Below, piece by piece: positions 16,836-24,338 of a stretch of 39,602 nt of DNA (position 1 is its first letter; each line of letters opens with the position of its first letter). The DNA comes from Candidatus Aminicenantes bacterium UBA876 (GTDB taxonomy: Bacteria; Acidobacteriota; Aminicenantia; UBA2199), in the NCBI GenBank assembly GCA_002294665.1, contig DBFQ01000077.1:8466-48067 (forward strand), given 5' to 3'. The notes beneath the pieces were generated by a model. The model was not told the origin of the DNA. It made no database searches and worked only from the letters and a program-made list of their open reading frames with translations. Both the position numbers and the translations under genes were made by a program.

Positions 16836-18308
16836 ATGAAGAAACTCTTGAGCGCATGGCTGATTCTGGGGCTGGCAGCCGTATTGTCGGCAGGTGACGA
16901 CTGTTTTACCGTGCTGGTGGGTAAAAACGCCTCGGATTCAGGCTGCGTGCTCCTGGCCCATAACGAGGATGACCGCGGGGACTCTCTTTTCGTTAATATT
17001 CTTCACCTTGCGCCCCGCCCCGCCCCTGCAGCTCGGACGTACACCTTGCGCAACGGCGGCACGTGGAGCGCCACTGCCGCCACAGCCGGACTTTTCTGGA
17101 TCGAAATCCCCCAGATCAGTTACGCCGATGGGTACGTCAACTCGCATGGAGTCGCGATCGTCTCGAATGCCACTCCTTCCCGCGAAAGCAGTGCCGACCT
17201 GGAAGACGGGGGTATCGGTTTCATGCTCCGGCGTATTCTCGCCGAACAAGCGCAGAGCGCCAGGCAGGCGGTCCTTCTGGCCGGAAGCCTGGTGGAACGA
17301 TTCGGATATTCCGATTCCGGCCGCACGTTGTGTATCGCGGATCACGAGGAAGCCTGGGTGCTTCACCTGATCCGCGGCAAACGCTGGATCGCCCAGAGAG
17401 TCCCGGATGACCAGGTCGCCGTCATTCCCAATGCCTATACCACCAGAGCAATTGAGCTGAATGACAAGGACCGCTTCCTCGGCTCAAGTGATATTGTCGC
17501 TCACGCGGTCGCCCGGGGATGGCATGCTCCCCGCGCGGGCAAGCCATTTGACTTCGCCATGGCCTATTCCCACGTGCCGCTCCACCGCAGCCGGGGAAAT
17601 TACCTGCGGCAGCGCCGGGCCATTCAACTGTTGGGGGAAGACGGGCGTGATGCGGAGGCCGCGTATCCATTCGCCTTTACGCCCAGGAAAAAGATCCGCC
17701 TGCAGGATCTTTTCTCCCTGTTGCGGGATCACTACGAAGACACGCCGTGGGACCTGACAGACGGTTACCGCACGGGGTCCCCGAACCGGACCAAAAACCG
17801 CACAATCTGCACCGAATCCACCCAGTACGCGCTGGTGGTTGAACTGGGACGCAGCCTGGCGTTCACAGAGACGGTCCCCGACGTACTGCGCCACCGCATC
17901 TGGCTGGCGTTGAGCCGACCGGATGCGAACGCCTTCGCTCCCTGGTATCCGGATATCGCCTACCCGGAAACCCACGCTTTCCTGGATGCGGACACGGCAT
18001 TGGCCGACCATTTCGAGCCCCGGAACAAGCCGGAGGCGCTTGATCTTTCTCACCCATTTCGAGTGTATGCGCATCTTGCCGACCTGGTGGACCGCAATTA
18101 TCGGGAACGGATCCGCAATGTCCGCCGCGAATGGAAAAACTTTGAAGATTACGTCATGAAAAACCTGCGCAAAAAGGAAAAGGAATTCGTCTACATTCAC
18201 CGTGTCGACCCGGCACTGGCGCGGCGCATGATCGCCAATCACCTCCAGCGCCTGGAGTACATCCGGTGGTTTCAGGCACTGGAACTGATTCGCGGCTTTC
18301 AGGGTTGA
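16836..18308 (+). CDS. C69-family dipeptidase
   Basis: A 490-aa N-terminal-nucleophile peptidase. The signal peptide (about residues 1-20) is followed by DDCFTVLVGKNASDSGCVLL, in which Cys23 is at the position of the C69 catalytic Cys, and by AHNEDD, the family's next conserved block. The middle keeps the WIEIPQISYADGYVNSHGV and EAWVLHLIRGKRWIAQRVPDD segments. The length fits the family (about 470-550 aa). It would be exported and activated by removal of the N-terminal segment, then hydrolyse dipeptides in the periplasm. The gene stands alone behind its own promoter and overlaps the convergent 413-aa gene by 10 bp. Confidence 0.9.
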   Translation: MKKLLSAWLILGLAAVLSAGDDCFTVLVGKNASDSGCVLLAHNEDDRGDSLFVNILHLAPRPAPAARTYTLRNGGTWSATAATAGLFWIEIPQISYADGYVNSHGVAIVSNATPSRESSADLEDGGIGFMLRRILAEQAQSARQAVLLAGSLVERFGYSDSGRTLCIADHEEAWVLHLIRGKRWIAQRVPDDQVAVIPNAYTTRAIELNDKDRFLGSSDIVAHAVARGWHAPRAGKPFDFAMAYSHVPLHRSRGNYLRQRRAIQLLGEDGRDAEAAYPFAFTPRKKIRLQDLFSLLRDHYEDTPWDLTDGYRTGSPNRTKNRTICTESTQYALVVELGRSLAFTETVPDVLRHRIWLALSRPDANAFAPWYPDIAYPETHAFLDADTALADHFEPRNKPEALDLSHPFRVYAHLADLVDRNYRERIRNVRREWKNFEDYVMKNLRKKEKEFVYIHRVDPALARRMIANHLQRLEYIRWFQALELIRGFQG

Positions 18309-19540
18309 CGTTTTCCCAGTCGCTGCAGGAATCTGCCGAAACGCAACCACCCGGTTTCCCGCTCCCCCGTGCCGCTCTGCGCAGTATCGTCTGCGAAAAC
18401 CAGGCAATGATAGGACTGCCGGACCGCTTGCCGCCTTTCCAGGATCCATTTCTGCAGCGGATCCTTGTGCTCATCCATTTTCGTTCCCACCTGGGGAAAA
18501 ACCAGCACACAGCGATCCCCCAGGGGATTGTACCAGGCGCAGCGGGGGGTGAGAAATGGCCGCTCCGCTTCCGTACTGACCATGCGCAGAGAAACCAGTT
18601 CAATATCTCCCGCATCACTGGCGGCCAGTTCTCTCAACCACTTCGGGGGCCGGCCGGCCGCAGGGTCGGGAATAATGGCGTACTCTTCCCCCAAAAAACG
18701 GTATACGGGATGGCGGAGATCCGCGTAGACCCCGCGATCCCTGCCCAGGATCCCGTCATCCTCAACCCATTTAAGTGAAAACGTGCGTATCCGGGAGGAA
18801 AAATCCACCCATTGACGCAGGCGGGAAATCCAGCGACCGGGGCTGAAGTCGCGGAAAAGGTCCAGATGACGCGCCATTTCAAGCCCCGGATGGGAATCGG
18901 CGTAAGGATCTGTCCGCTGCAACCAGACCCGGAATACCTCCAGCGCCGGAAATGCCGCCGGATCCGAATGAATTTCCCTGTTCACGCCATGAAATATCGG
19001 TGCCGATAAAATGGTCAGCAGGCGTTCATTGGACGCATCACGCAACTGAGCCGCGCCCGCCGGGTGCCCCACCTTCAGCATGAACAATGCCAGGTAAAGA
19101 TCAAAAGCGGTCTCCACGGACACGAATTCCGGCACACCGAGGATACGGGGATCACCCAATTCAAACACACCGAGGGTGCGCGAGTGATTCAGCCAACGGC
19201 GCAACGCTTCCTGTCCGGATTGGGTGCGACCCAGTTCATCCACCTGTTCCAGATGGCGCGAAAGTGCCGCTGATAAAGCCGTTGAGGGTAATTCGGAATC
19301 TGCCAGACGCGCCCGGAACCACTGCCGTAGAATCGCTTGCAATCGCTCTTCATAACTGTTATCCGCAGCGGATTCAGCGGGCGAGACGGCGTGTGAAACA
19401 GCGCCTGCCGCGGTGGACCGGGCGCTCGGGGAACGCGTCCCGGGAAGGAAAACATACAGCAGAAAAGCCAGCGTCAACGCCAGCATGCCCCAGAACAATA
19501 CCGTATCCCGCTTTTGTTTGTTTTTCAGAATCGGCGTCAC
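18299..19540 (-). CDS. Membrane-anchored protein of unknown function
   Basis: A 413-aa protein I do not recognise. Residues 1-11 are basic, about 13-33 form a single transmembrane helix, and a low-complexity Ala/Ser linker (about 36-60) leads to a largely helical region (YEERLQAILRQWFRARL onward) and a mixed C-terminal half rich in Trp and Arg. No known catalytic motif is evident. Orientation rules (basic N-terminus inside) suggest the bulk is periplasmic. It starts with GTG behind a good promoter, is divergent from a WaaE-like glycosyltransferase and overlaps the C69 gene by 10 bp at the 3' end. Coding quality is good across its whole length. Confidence 0.7.
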   Translation of the reverse strand: MTPILKNKQKRDTVLFWGMLALTLAFLLYVFLPGTRSPSARSTAAGAVSHAVSPAESAADNSYEERLQAILRQWFRARLADSELPSTALSAALSRHLEQVDELGRTQSGQEALRRWLNHSRTLGVFELGDPRILGVPEFVSVETAFDLYLALFMLKVGHPAGAAQLRDASNERLLTILSAPIFHGVNREIHSDPAAFPALEVFRVWLQRTDPYADSHPGLEMARHLDLFRDFSPGRWISRLRQWVDFSSRIRTFSLKWVEDDGILGRDRGVYADLRHPVYRFLGEEYAIIPDPAAGRPPKWLRELAASDAGDIELVSLRMVSTEAERPFLTPRCAWYNPLGDRCVLVFPQVGTKMDEHKDPLQKWILERRQAVRQSYHCLVFADDTAQSGTGERETGWLRFGRFLQRLGKRQP

Positions 19541-19559
19541 TGAACCGGCCTCAACCGAG

Positions 19560-19588
19560 AGTATATGCCAGCGTGCTCACGGAAACAA
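19560..19588 (-). promoter_or_regulatory. Promoter of the 413-aa membrane protein gene
   Basis: On the minus strand TTGTTT (19588-19583), 17-bp spacer, TATACT (19565-19560), about 20 nt before GTG 19540. GAGG lies in the short leader. Confidence 0.55.
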
Positions 19589-19608
19589 TCCCCGGGCTGG
19601 AATCCACA

Positions 19609-19637
19609 TTGACAAGCCGGGATGCGTTCGGTAATCT
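19609..19637 (+). promoter_or_regulatory. Promoter of the WaaE-like glycosyltransferase gene
   Basis: TTGACA at 19609-19614, 17-bp spacer, TAATCT at 19632-19637, followed after 6 nt by GTG 19644. The perfect -35 compensates for a weak -10. Probably leaderless. Confidence 0.5.
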
Positions 19638-19643
19638 GGTAGG

Positions 19644-20426
19644 GTGAAGATTTCCGTTGCCGTCATCGCCTTCAACGAAGCAGACCGTATTGCCGATGCC
19701 CTGAAGAGCTGTCGCGCCATCGCCGATGAATGCCTGGTTGTGGATTCCGGCTCTACGGACCAGACAGCCGCCATCGCCCGGAATCTGGGCGCACGCGTCA
19801 TCCAGCATCCCTTCCAGGACTACGGATCGCAGAAAAACATCGCCCGCAGGCTTTGCCGCCATGATTGGGTGCTGAACCTGGACGCGGATGAACGGATTTC
19901 ACCCGAACTGGAGCGGGCATTGCTCAACCTGAAGCGGAACCCGCCTGCAGCGCACATCTCCGGTTTCCAGATCCGGCGCAAGACCGCCTACCTCGGCCGC
20001 TGGATCGGTCACGGCGGCTGGTACCCCGACCGCAAATTGCGCCTCTTCCGTCGCGACCATGCCGTCTGGGTGGGACGGGTACACGAACGCCTTGAATTAA
20101 AAGGAGAGGTGGATACGTTGCCGGGACATATCCTGCATTACACCTATCGCGACCTCGCGGATCATGTCTCCCGGGTGAATCGCTACAGCACGTTGCAGGC
20201 CGAAGACCTGGTTGAAAAGCGGAAACGCTTCCTCTTGCTCAACGCTTTCCTGCGTCCCCCGCTCACTTTCATGCGCTGTTATTTGTGGCGGGGGGGGGTC
20301 CGCGACGGTTTCCCCGGACTGGTGATCGCATTGATATCCGCCTGGAGCACGGGGCTGAAATACCTGAAAGCCCGCAGTCTGCGCCGGCCTTCACCTCCGC
20401 CGCCGTGGGATACAACGGGGCATTGA
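19644..20426 (+). CDS. WaaE/KdtX-like GT2 glycosyltransferase (LPS core type)
   Basis: A 260-aa GT-A enzyme. It has the VAVIAFNEADRI strand, VVDSGSTDQT, the conserved YGSQKNIA segment and the metal-binding NLDADERI (DAD at residues 80-82). The later GWYPDRKLRLFRR and VHERLEL blocks are typical of the LPS core beta-1,4-glucosyltransferase subfamily. A basic, membrane-associated C-terminal third follows. Codons 216-219 include a run of nine G (20290-20298), exceptional for this window; slippage would truncate the last about 40 residues. The start is GTG next to a promoter. It would add a sugar to the lipid A-core or a related glycolipid on the cytoplasmic side. Confidence 0.88.
   Translation: MKISVAVIAFNEADRIADALKSCRAIADECLVVDSGSTDQTAAIARNLGARVIQHPFQDYGSQKNIARRLCRHDWVLNLDADERISPELERALLNLKRNPPAAHISGFQIRRKTAYLGRWIGHGGWYPDRKLRLFRRDHAVWVGRVHERLELKGEVDTLPGHILHYTYRDLADHVSRVNRYSTLQAEDLVEKRKRFLLLNAFLRPPLTFMRCYLWRGGVRDGFPGLVIALISAWSTGLKYLKARSLRRPSPPPPWDTTGH
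20290..20298 (+). repeat. G9 homopolymer inside the glycosyltransferase gene
   Basis: Nine consecutive G within codons for Arg-Gly-Gly-Val (residues 216-219). It is the longest mononucleotide G run noticed in the window. Confidence 0.7.
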
Positions 20427-20466
20427 CCGCCGGGCCGGAGCGTTTCCGCGATCGAATGCTGATCGG

Positions 20467-20790
20467 CTAAGAACCGGATTCTGTAAGGATCTGCCCGGAT
20501 TCCGCATCGAGATCCTTGTACATCAGCTTGATGACCTGTTTGAATACGATAAAGTTCCCCCCGTCCGCCTGCTTGAACTTGATGCATTTCTCATCATACC
20601 ACTCAATTCGACCGCGGAGTTTTTCCCCTGTGGTGAGTTCCAGCACCATGGGGGTCTGGTTGTTCATCTGCTTGATGTAATAATAATTCTCCGCATTGGT
20701 TTTGTACGGTGGCGGGGGTTTCTTTTTCTGTTCGCGTTTGGCATCCCGCTTGATTTCCTTCAGGTCCGGTTTGATTAATTTGCGGGTCAT
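20467..20790 (-). CDS. hfq: Hfq-like Sm RNA-binding protein with basic N-terminal extension
   Basis: A 107-aa protein. Residues about 34-93 match the Hfq Sm fold: an N-terminal helix (YYYIKQMNNQTP), an Sm1 with TGEKLRGRIEWYDEKCIKFK, and an Sm2-like strand IVFKQVIKLMYKD in place of the usual YKHAIST. It would form a hexamer pairing small RNAs with mRNAs. Unlike classical Hfq, it carries about 30 extra N-terminal residues rich in Lys and Arg followed by KKKPPPP. The proximal-site His of YKHAIS is not conserved (Gln or Val there), so RNA specificity may differ. It has its own promoter and a leader with a hairpin; it is convergent with the WaaE-like gene, 40 bp away. Confidence 0.8.
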   Translation of the reverse strand: MTRKLIKPDLKEIKRDAKREQKKKPPPPYKTNAENYYYIKQMNNQTPMVLELTTGEKLRGRIEWYDEKCIKFKQADGGNFIVFKQVIKLMYKDLDAESGQILTESGS

Positions 20791-20811
20791 GGTATTTTTT
20801 TTGACCTCATG

Positions 20812-20828
20812 GCGGGCGTTTCACCCGC
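20812..20828 (-). promoter_or_regulatory. Hairpin in the hfq leader
   Basis: GCGGG and CCCGC pair around a 7-nt loop, about 20 nt before the ATG at 20790. An A-rich stretch, not a Shine-Dalgarno sequence, lies between hairpin and start. Possible site of autoregulation, as known for Hfq in other bacteria; this is inference. Confidence 0.35.
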
Positions 20829-20850
20829 TGCTTGCAGGAGTATTGCTTAT

Positions 20851-20879
20851 TAGATAGCGGAAAATCGCCGGGAAGTCAA
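20851..20879 (-). promoter_or_regulatory. Promoter of hfq
   Basis: On the minus strand TTGACT (20879-20874), 17-bp spacer, TATCTA (20856-20851). A shifted TCTAAT with a 19-bp spacer is an alternative -10. Leader about 50 nt. Confidence 0.5.
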
Positions 20880-20922
20880 ATTCTGCCCTGTATTTCTCAT
20901 AAAGATTGTCGCAAAATGCGGG

Positions 20923-21975
20923 CTAGCCTCGCGTTTTCTTGCGTTTGCGCAGGCTCCAGTCGATGATATTGCGCTGACGTTGCCGGGCAACGGCCAGCGC
21001 ATCCGCAGGAACATCTTCCGTAATGGTTGACCCGGCCGCCACGTAGCTGCCTTTGCCCAGGCGGACCGGAGCGACCAGTTCCGTTCCGGAACCGACGAAC
21101 ACGCCGTCTTCGATTTCCGTGACATGCTTTTGCGATCCATCGTAATTGCAGGTGATGGTCCCGGCGCCCACATTCACGTCGCTTCCCACCCGCGCATCCC
21201 CGAGATAAGTGAGATGCGCGGCTTTTGATCCCTCTCCCAGAGAACTCTTCTTGATCTCCACAAAATTGCCCACGCGCGTGTCCGGTCCGACAACGGTCTG
21301 CATGCGCAGGTGAGCGAAGGGACCGATCCGGGCGGCACGCCCCACTCGGGAATCCCGAATCACGCAACCGGGAAGCAGTTGGCAGTCATCCTCGATCTCC
21401 GCGTTTTCCAGCCAGCAATTCGCCATCAATTCGACGTTTTCCCCGATCCGCGTCGTGCCGCGCAGAACATTGCCGGGACCGATCACGCTGCCTTTGCCGA
21501 CCGGAATCAGTCCTTCCATGAAAAAATGATGGCGATCTTCGACCACAACCCCATGCTGATTCAGCCAGTTCAATTGCAAAGCCAGGACGCGTGCTTCCAC
21601 CTGAAGCGGAAAACGCCGGGCGTCATAAAAGGTCAAACCGAAGGGAGGTTGCGCCGGCTCGATGTCAACCGGCTTGCCGGACTGCCAGATCTTTCGCGGC
21701 ATCACAAGCAGATCATCGGCACCGAAACGGAAGGCGCGGTCCCGCGCGGCCAGTTGCCGTACCCACTCCGAGAACCGTTCATCCGTCACATCCGGACAAG
21801 GAATGGAATCCGGGCTGCAGACCACTACAGTGGAAACGGATTCCGGAACGGCCTCAGGCGAAATAAAATTGATTCCCGGCAAACACAACGGAAGCCAGAA
21901 CTCGAGCGGCCTTCCGCGAAAGTACATGGAGCCGGGGAAAGAATCTTCCCGCGGTGCACAAACGGCAATGATCAT
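20923..21975 (-). CDS. GlmU-like acetyltransferase lacking the pyrophosphorylase domain
   Basis: A 350-aa protein. From about residue 125 it follows the C-terminal half of GlmU: linker helix, then a left-handed beta-helix (hexapeptide repeats) with [20 protein letters not shown], His254 at the position of the catalytic His, and [13 protein letters not shown]. That half acetylates glucosamine-1-phosphate with acetyl-CoA. Residues 1-125 do not contain the GxGxRM...K signature of the UDP-GlcNAc pyrophosphorylase domain and are about 100 residues too short for it. It is thus either an acetyltransferase acting with a separate pyrophosphorylase, or an acyltransferase with a new substrate. The start overlaps the TPR gene by 4 bp (ATGA). 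Confidence 0.8.
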   Translation of the reverse strand: MIIAVCAPREDSFPGSMYFRGRPLEFWLPLCLPGINFISPEAVPESVSTVVVCSPDSIPCPDVTDERFSEWVRQLAARDRAFRFGADDLLVMPRKIWQSGKPVDIEPAQPPFGLTFYDARRFPLQVEARVLALQLNWLNQHGVVVEDRHHFFMEGLIPVGKGSVIGPGNVLRGTTRIGENVELMANCWLENAEIEDDCQLLPGCVIRDSRVGRAARIGPFAHLRMQTVVGPDTRVGNFVEIKKSSLGEGSKAAHLTYLGDARVGSDVNVGAGTITCNYDGSQKHVTEIEDGVFVGSGTELVAPVRLGKGSYVAAGSTITEDVPADALAVARQRQRNIIDWSLRKRKKTRG

Positions 21976-22484
21976 GAAACCAGGTCAAGAAACTCCCGAT
22001 TCTCATGGAGATTTTCAAAATCCGGCTCGTTAAAGGCCATCACCTTGTAGTGCGGATCCTTTCCAATGCAGCGAGCCAGATGCTCCAGGGCGGCGGCGAT
22101 GTCTCCCTTGCGCTTATGCGCAACCGCCAACAGAAAATCCACGTATGGATCATACCCGTTTTTCTTGACCAGTCCGCCAAGAAGTTCCAGCGCGCGATCA
22201 ACATGGCCGGCATTCAGTTGATACACACCTTCGTTGAGCACATCCTCGGCCGATTTCAGGTCGATTTTCTGGGGGTTCAACTGCGCTTCGCTCATGCGCA
22301 GGTATACTTCGGACCTGCCGGTAATTTCCAGGACGCTGTAGTGTTCACTGTCCCGGTGGGACTCGATGATCGTCAAGAACTGCTGCCGGGCGGCAGCAAA
22401 ATCCCTGCGTGTAAATGCAGCCATTGCTTCAGCAAAAAGTTGCGTTATGCTTTTCAGTTCCTTTTCTTCACTCAGCTTGGCCAC
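21972..22484 (-). CDS. TPR-repeat protein
   Basis: A 170-aa helical protein with at least three helix-turn-helix units of TPR character: [39 protein letters not shown] and [19 protein letters not shown]. No signal peptide, so it is cytoplasmic. The GTG start has GGAGG five nt upstream. It is 129 bp downstream of exbD and coupled to the GlmU-like gene by an ATGA overlap. It is probably a scaffold; partner unknown. Confidence 0.75.
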   Translation of the reverse strand: MAKLSEEKELKSITQLFAEAMAAFTRRDFAAARQQFLTIIESHRDSEHYSVLEITGRSEVYLRMSEAQLNPQKIDLKSAEDVLNEGVYQLNAGHVDRALELLGGLVKKNGYDPYVDFLLAVAHKRKGDIAAALEHLARCIGKDPHYKVMAFNEPDFENLHENREFLDLVS

Positions 22485-22613
22485 GCTTACCTCCAGGTGG
22501 AAACATCCCCGAGGTTTTCACGCAATCGGGGCAACAAACGGGAACTTTCCCGGGTCGAACTCAGGTAATGGACAATGGGGTTGATGCGTATGGACCGAGA
22601 CGCCACCTGATAT

Positions 22614-23036
22614 CTACTGCGCGCTCTGATAGCGCTCGGGTATCACACCAAGGACTTCAATGCCCGCGCCTTTGGCGATATCGATCACTTTCAGTACACT
22701 TTCGTACAACACCGTTTCGTCGGCGCGGATAAAGATGGTCTTGGTGGTACGGGTCTGATAGATGGTCCGCAATTCACTTTCCAGCAGATCAAGGGTCACC
22801 GGCCGGTTGTTGATGTCCAATGATTGATCCGCTTCCAGCGTCAGCACGATGCTCTTGGTCGCAGATGGGGGCTCGCCCTCGGTTCCGCCGCTGGAACTCT
22901 CGGGAAGATTGATGTCAATGCCCTTCTGGGCCACCGGCGTAATGACCATGAAAATGATCAGCAACACCAGCAGAATATCACAAAGCGGGACAACATTCGG
23001 CTCCGATTTTGTTCCTGTTCCAACTTCAGCACCCAT
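22614..23036 (-). CDS. exbD: ExbD/TolR-family proton-channel protein
   Basis: A 140-aa protein with one N-terminal transmembrane helix (about residues 17-36) starting VVPLCDILLVLLIIF, in which Asp20 is the conserved protonatable Asp of ExbD/TolR. A periplasmic domain of about 100 residues follows, ending IEVLGVIPE. Usual partners are ExbB/TolQ and TonB/TolA, none of which is in this window. The start has TAGGAGG four nt upstream and a near-consensus promoter. It is the first gene of a probable unit with the TPR and GlmU-like genes. Confidence 0.88.
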   Translation of the reverse strand: MGAEVGTGTKSEPNVVPLCDILLVLLIIFMVITPVAQKGIDINLPESSSGGTEGEPPSATKSIVLTLEADQSLDINNRPVTLDLLESELRTIYQTRTTKTIFIRADETVLYESVLKVIDIAKGAGIEVLGVIPERYQSAQ

Positions 23037-23055
23037 TTGTCCTCCTAAAGAGCAA

Positions 23056-23084
23056 ATTTAGCAAATAGAACCGGAGATGTCAAG
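23056..23084 (-). promoter_or_regulatory. Promoter of exbD
   Basis: On the minus strand TTGACA (23084-23079), 17-bp spacer, TGC-TAAATT with the hexamer at 23061-23056. Short leader with TAGGAGG. Confidence 0.7.
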
Positions 23085-23179
23085 GAAAAAATTCCGCGCT
23101 TGAAACACCGGTCGTTCGCGCGGCGCAGGAAAAGCCGCGTACAACCCCGGGGACCGGCGCGGAAAAAAATCAATCCCGG

Positions 23180-23208
23180 TTGACAACCATGCCACCCGGG
23201 TCTACAAT
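23180..23208 (+). promoter_or_regulatory. Promoter of the ferredoxin-Mrp operon
   Basis: TTGACA at 23180-23185, 17-bp spacer, TACAAT at 23203-23208. The best promoter in the window. AGGAGG at 23231-23236 precedes ATG 23241. Confidence 0.8.
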
Positions 23209-23240
23209 GATTTTTCAGTATCAGCCAAAGAGGAGGCAAC

Positions 23241-23426
23241 ATGGCACTGCACATTGTCGACACTTGCATCAGTTGCGGCGCCTGTGAATCCGTGTGCCCC
23301 GTGGGCGCCATTTCACAGGGTGACGAATTTTACGTGATCGACCCCGATGTATGCGTGGAATGTGAGGGGTATTTTGATGAACCCCAATGCGCGGCTGTAT
23401 GCCCCACCGATTCCTGCGTAAAGTAA
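23241..23426 (+). CDS. Small 2[4Fe-4S] ferredoxin (Alvin-like)
   Basis: A 61-aa ferredoxin with two full cluster motifs. The first is Cys9, Cys12, Cys15, Cys19 followed by Pro. The second is Cys38, Cys41, Cys50 and Cys54-Pro, with an eight-residue insertion between the second and third Cys as in the Allochromatium vinosum type, which gives a very low potential. An extra Cys59 is present. It is a cytoplasmic one-electron carrier. It is transcribed with the Mrp ATPase 27 bp downstream, suggesting that it may be a target or electron partner of that Fe-S carrier. Confidence 0.92.
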   Translation: MALHIVDTCISCGACESVCPVGAISQGDEFYVIDPDVCVECEGYFDEPQCAAVCPTDSCVK

Positions 23427-23453
23427 CTCAGATTCATTCAAGAGAAACACAAA

Positions 23454-24236
23454 ATGGCTGAAGGGACCCCTGCTGAATCAAAGACGCGCCCCGTTGACAC
23501 CCGCTTTGCCGTTGCAGTCGCAAGCGGCAAGGGCGGAGTCGGTAAATCCACAGTCACGGTAAACCTGGCCCTGGCAATGGCGAGCCGGGGATTGAGAGTG
23601 GGATTGCTGGACGCGGATATTTACGGTCCCAACGTCCCCCTGATGCTGGGCATCGATCAGTCCACCGCCCTGGTCAAGGACGGCCGGATTCAACCGGTTT
23701 CCGCTCACGGAATCCAGGTCATGTCCGTGGGATTCATCGCCCCTGCGGGAAAAGCACTGATCTGGAGGGGTCCCCTGGCCAACAAGTTGATCGAACAGTT
23801 TCTGACCGAAGTCGACTGGGGCGAACTCGACCTGTTCCTGATTGACCTGCCCCCCGGCACCGGAGATGTTCCGCTATCGATTATTCAGAAAAGCGCCTTA
23901 AACGGCGGCATCATCGTGACAACCCCGCAGGAAGCATCGATCGCGGATGTCCGCAAGATGATCGATATGTTCCAGACCACCGACACGCGGATCCTCGGAA
24001 CCGTGGAAAACATGAAGTTCATCACCTGCCCCCACTGCCAACGGAAAATTGAATTGTATCCCGGAGCCGGCGGAGCCGAGAGCCTGGGCACGGAAGTGCT
24101 CATGGAACTTCCATTCATCACGGAATTGTCGCAGAAAAATGCCGAAGGGTTGCCTTTTTTCATGACCAACCCCGAAAGTGATATCTCCCGGCGCTTTTCA
24201 AACCTGGCTGACGCCATCTGGCGCGAACTGGCCTGA
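23454..24236 (+). CDS. mrp: Mrp/NBP35-type P-loop ATPase (Fe-S cluster carrier)
   Basis: A 260-aa protein of the Mrp/ApbC family. Deviant Walker A SGKGGVGKST lies at residues 24-33, the DADIYGPNVP block at about 53-62, DLPPGTGD at 131-138, and the cluster-binding pair Cys192-Pro-His-Cys195. These scaffold proteins bind a [4Fe-4S] cluster between two subunits and pass it to apoproteins. The N-terminal DUF59 domain of longer family members is absent. It is co-transcribed with the ferredoxin gene. A CCGCT/AGCGG hairpin just after the stop (24239-24254) has no U-tract. Confidence 0.9.
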   Translation: MAEGTPAESKTRPVDTRFAVAVASGKGGVGKSTVTVNLALAMASRGLRVGLLDADIYGPNVPLMLGIDQSTALVKDGRIQPVSAHGIQVMSVGFIAPAGKALIWRGPLANKLIEQFLTEVDWGELDLFLIDLPPGTGDVPLSIIQKSALNGGIIVTTPQEASIADVRKMIDMFQTTDTRILGTVENMKFITCPHCQRKIELYPGAGGAESLGTEVLMELPFITELSQKNAEGLPFFMTNPESDISRRFSNLADAIWRELA

Positions 24237-24338
24237 CTCCGCTAAAAGCAGCGGCCACATCAGCGTTGTCCCTTATTTCGGACATTCAGCTCCCGTTTCA
24301 GTGGAAACAGACTTGCTTGTGAAGGGCAGGAGGAAAAG

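Noticed and set aside
24239-24254. Terminator after the Mrp gene
   Set aside because: A 5-bp hairpin exists, but it is not followed by a U-tract.
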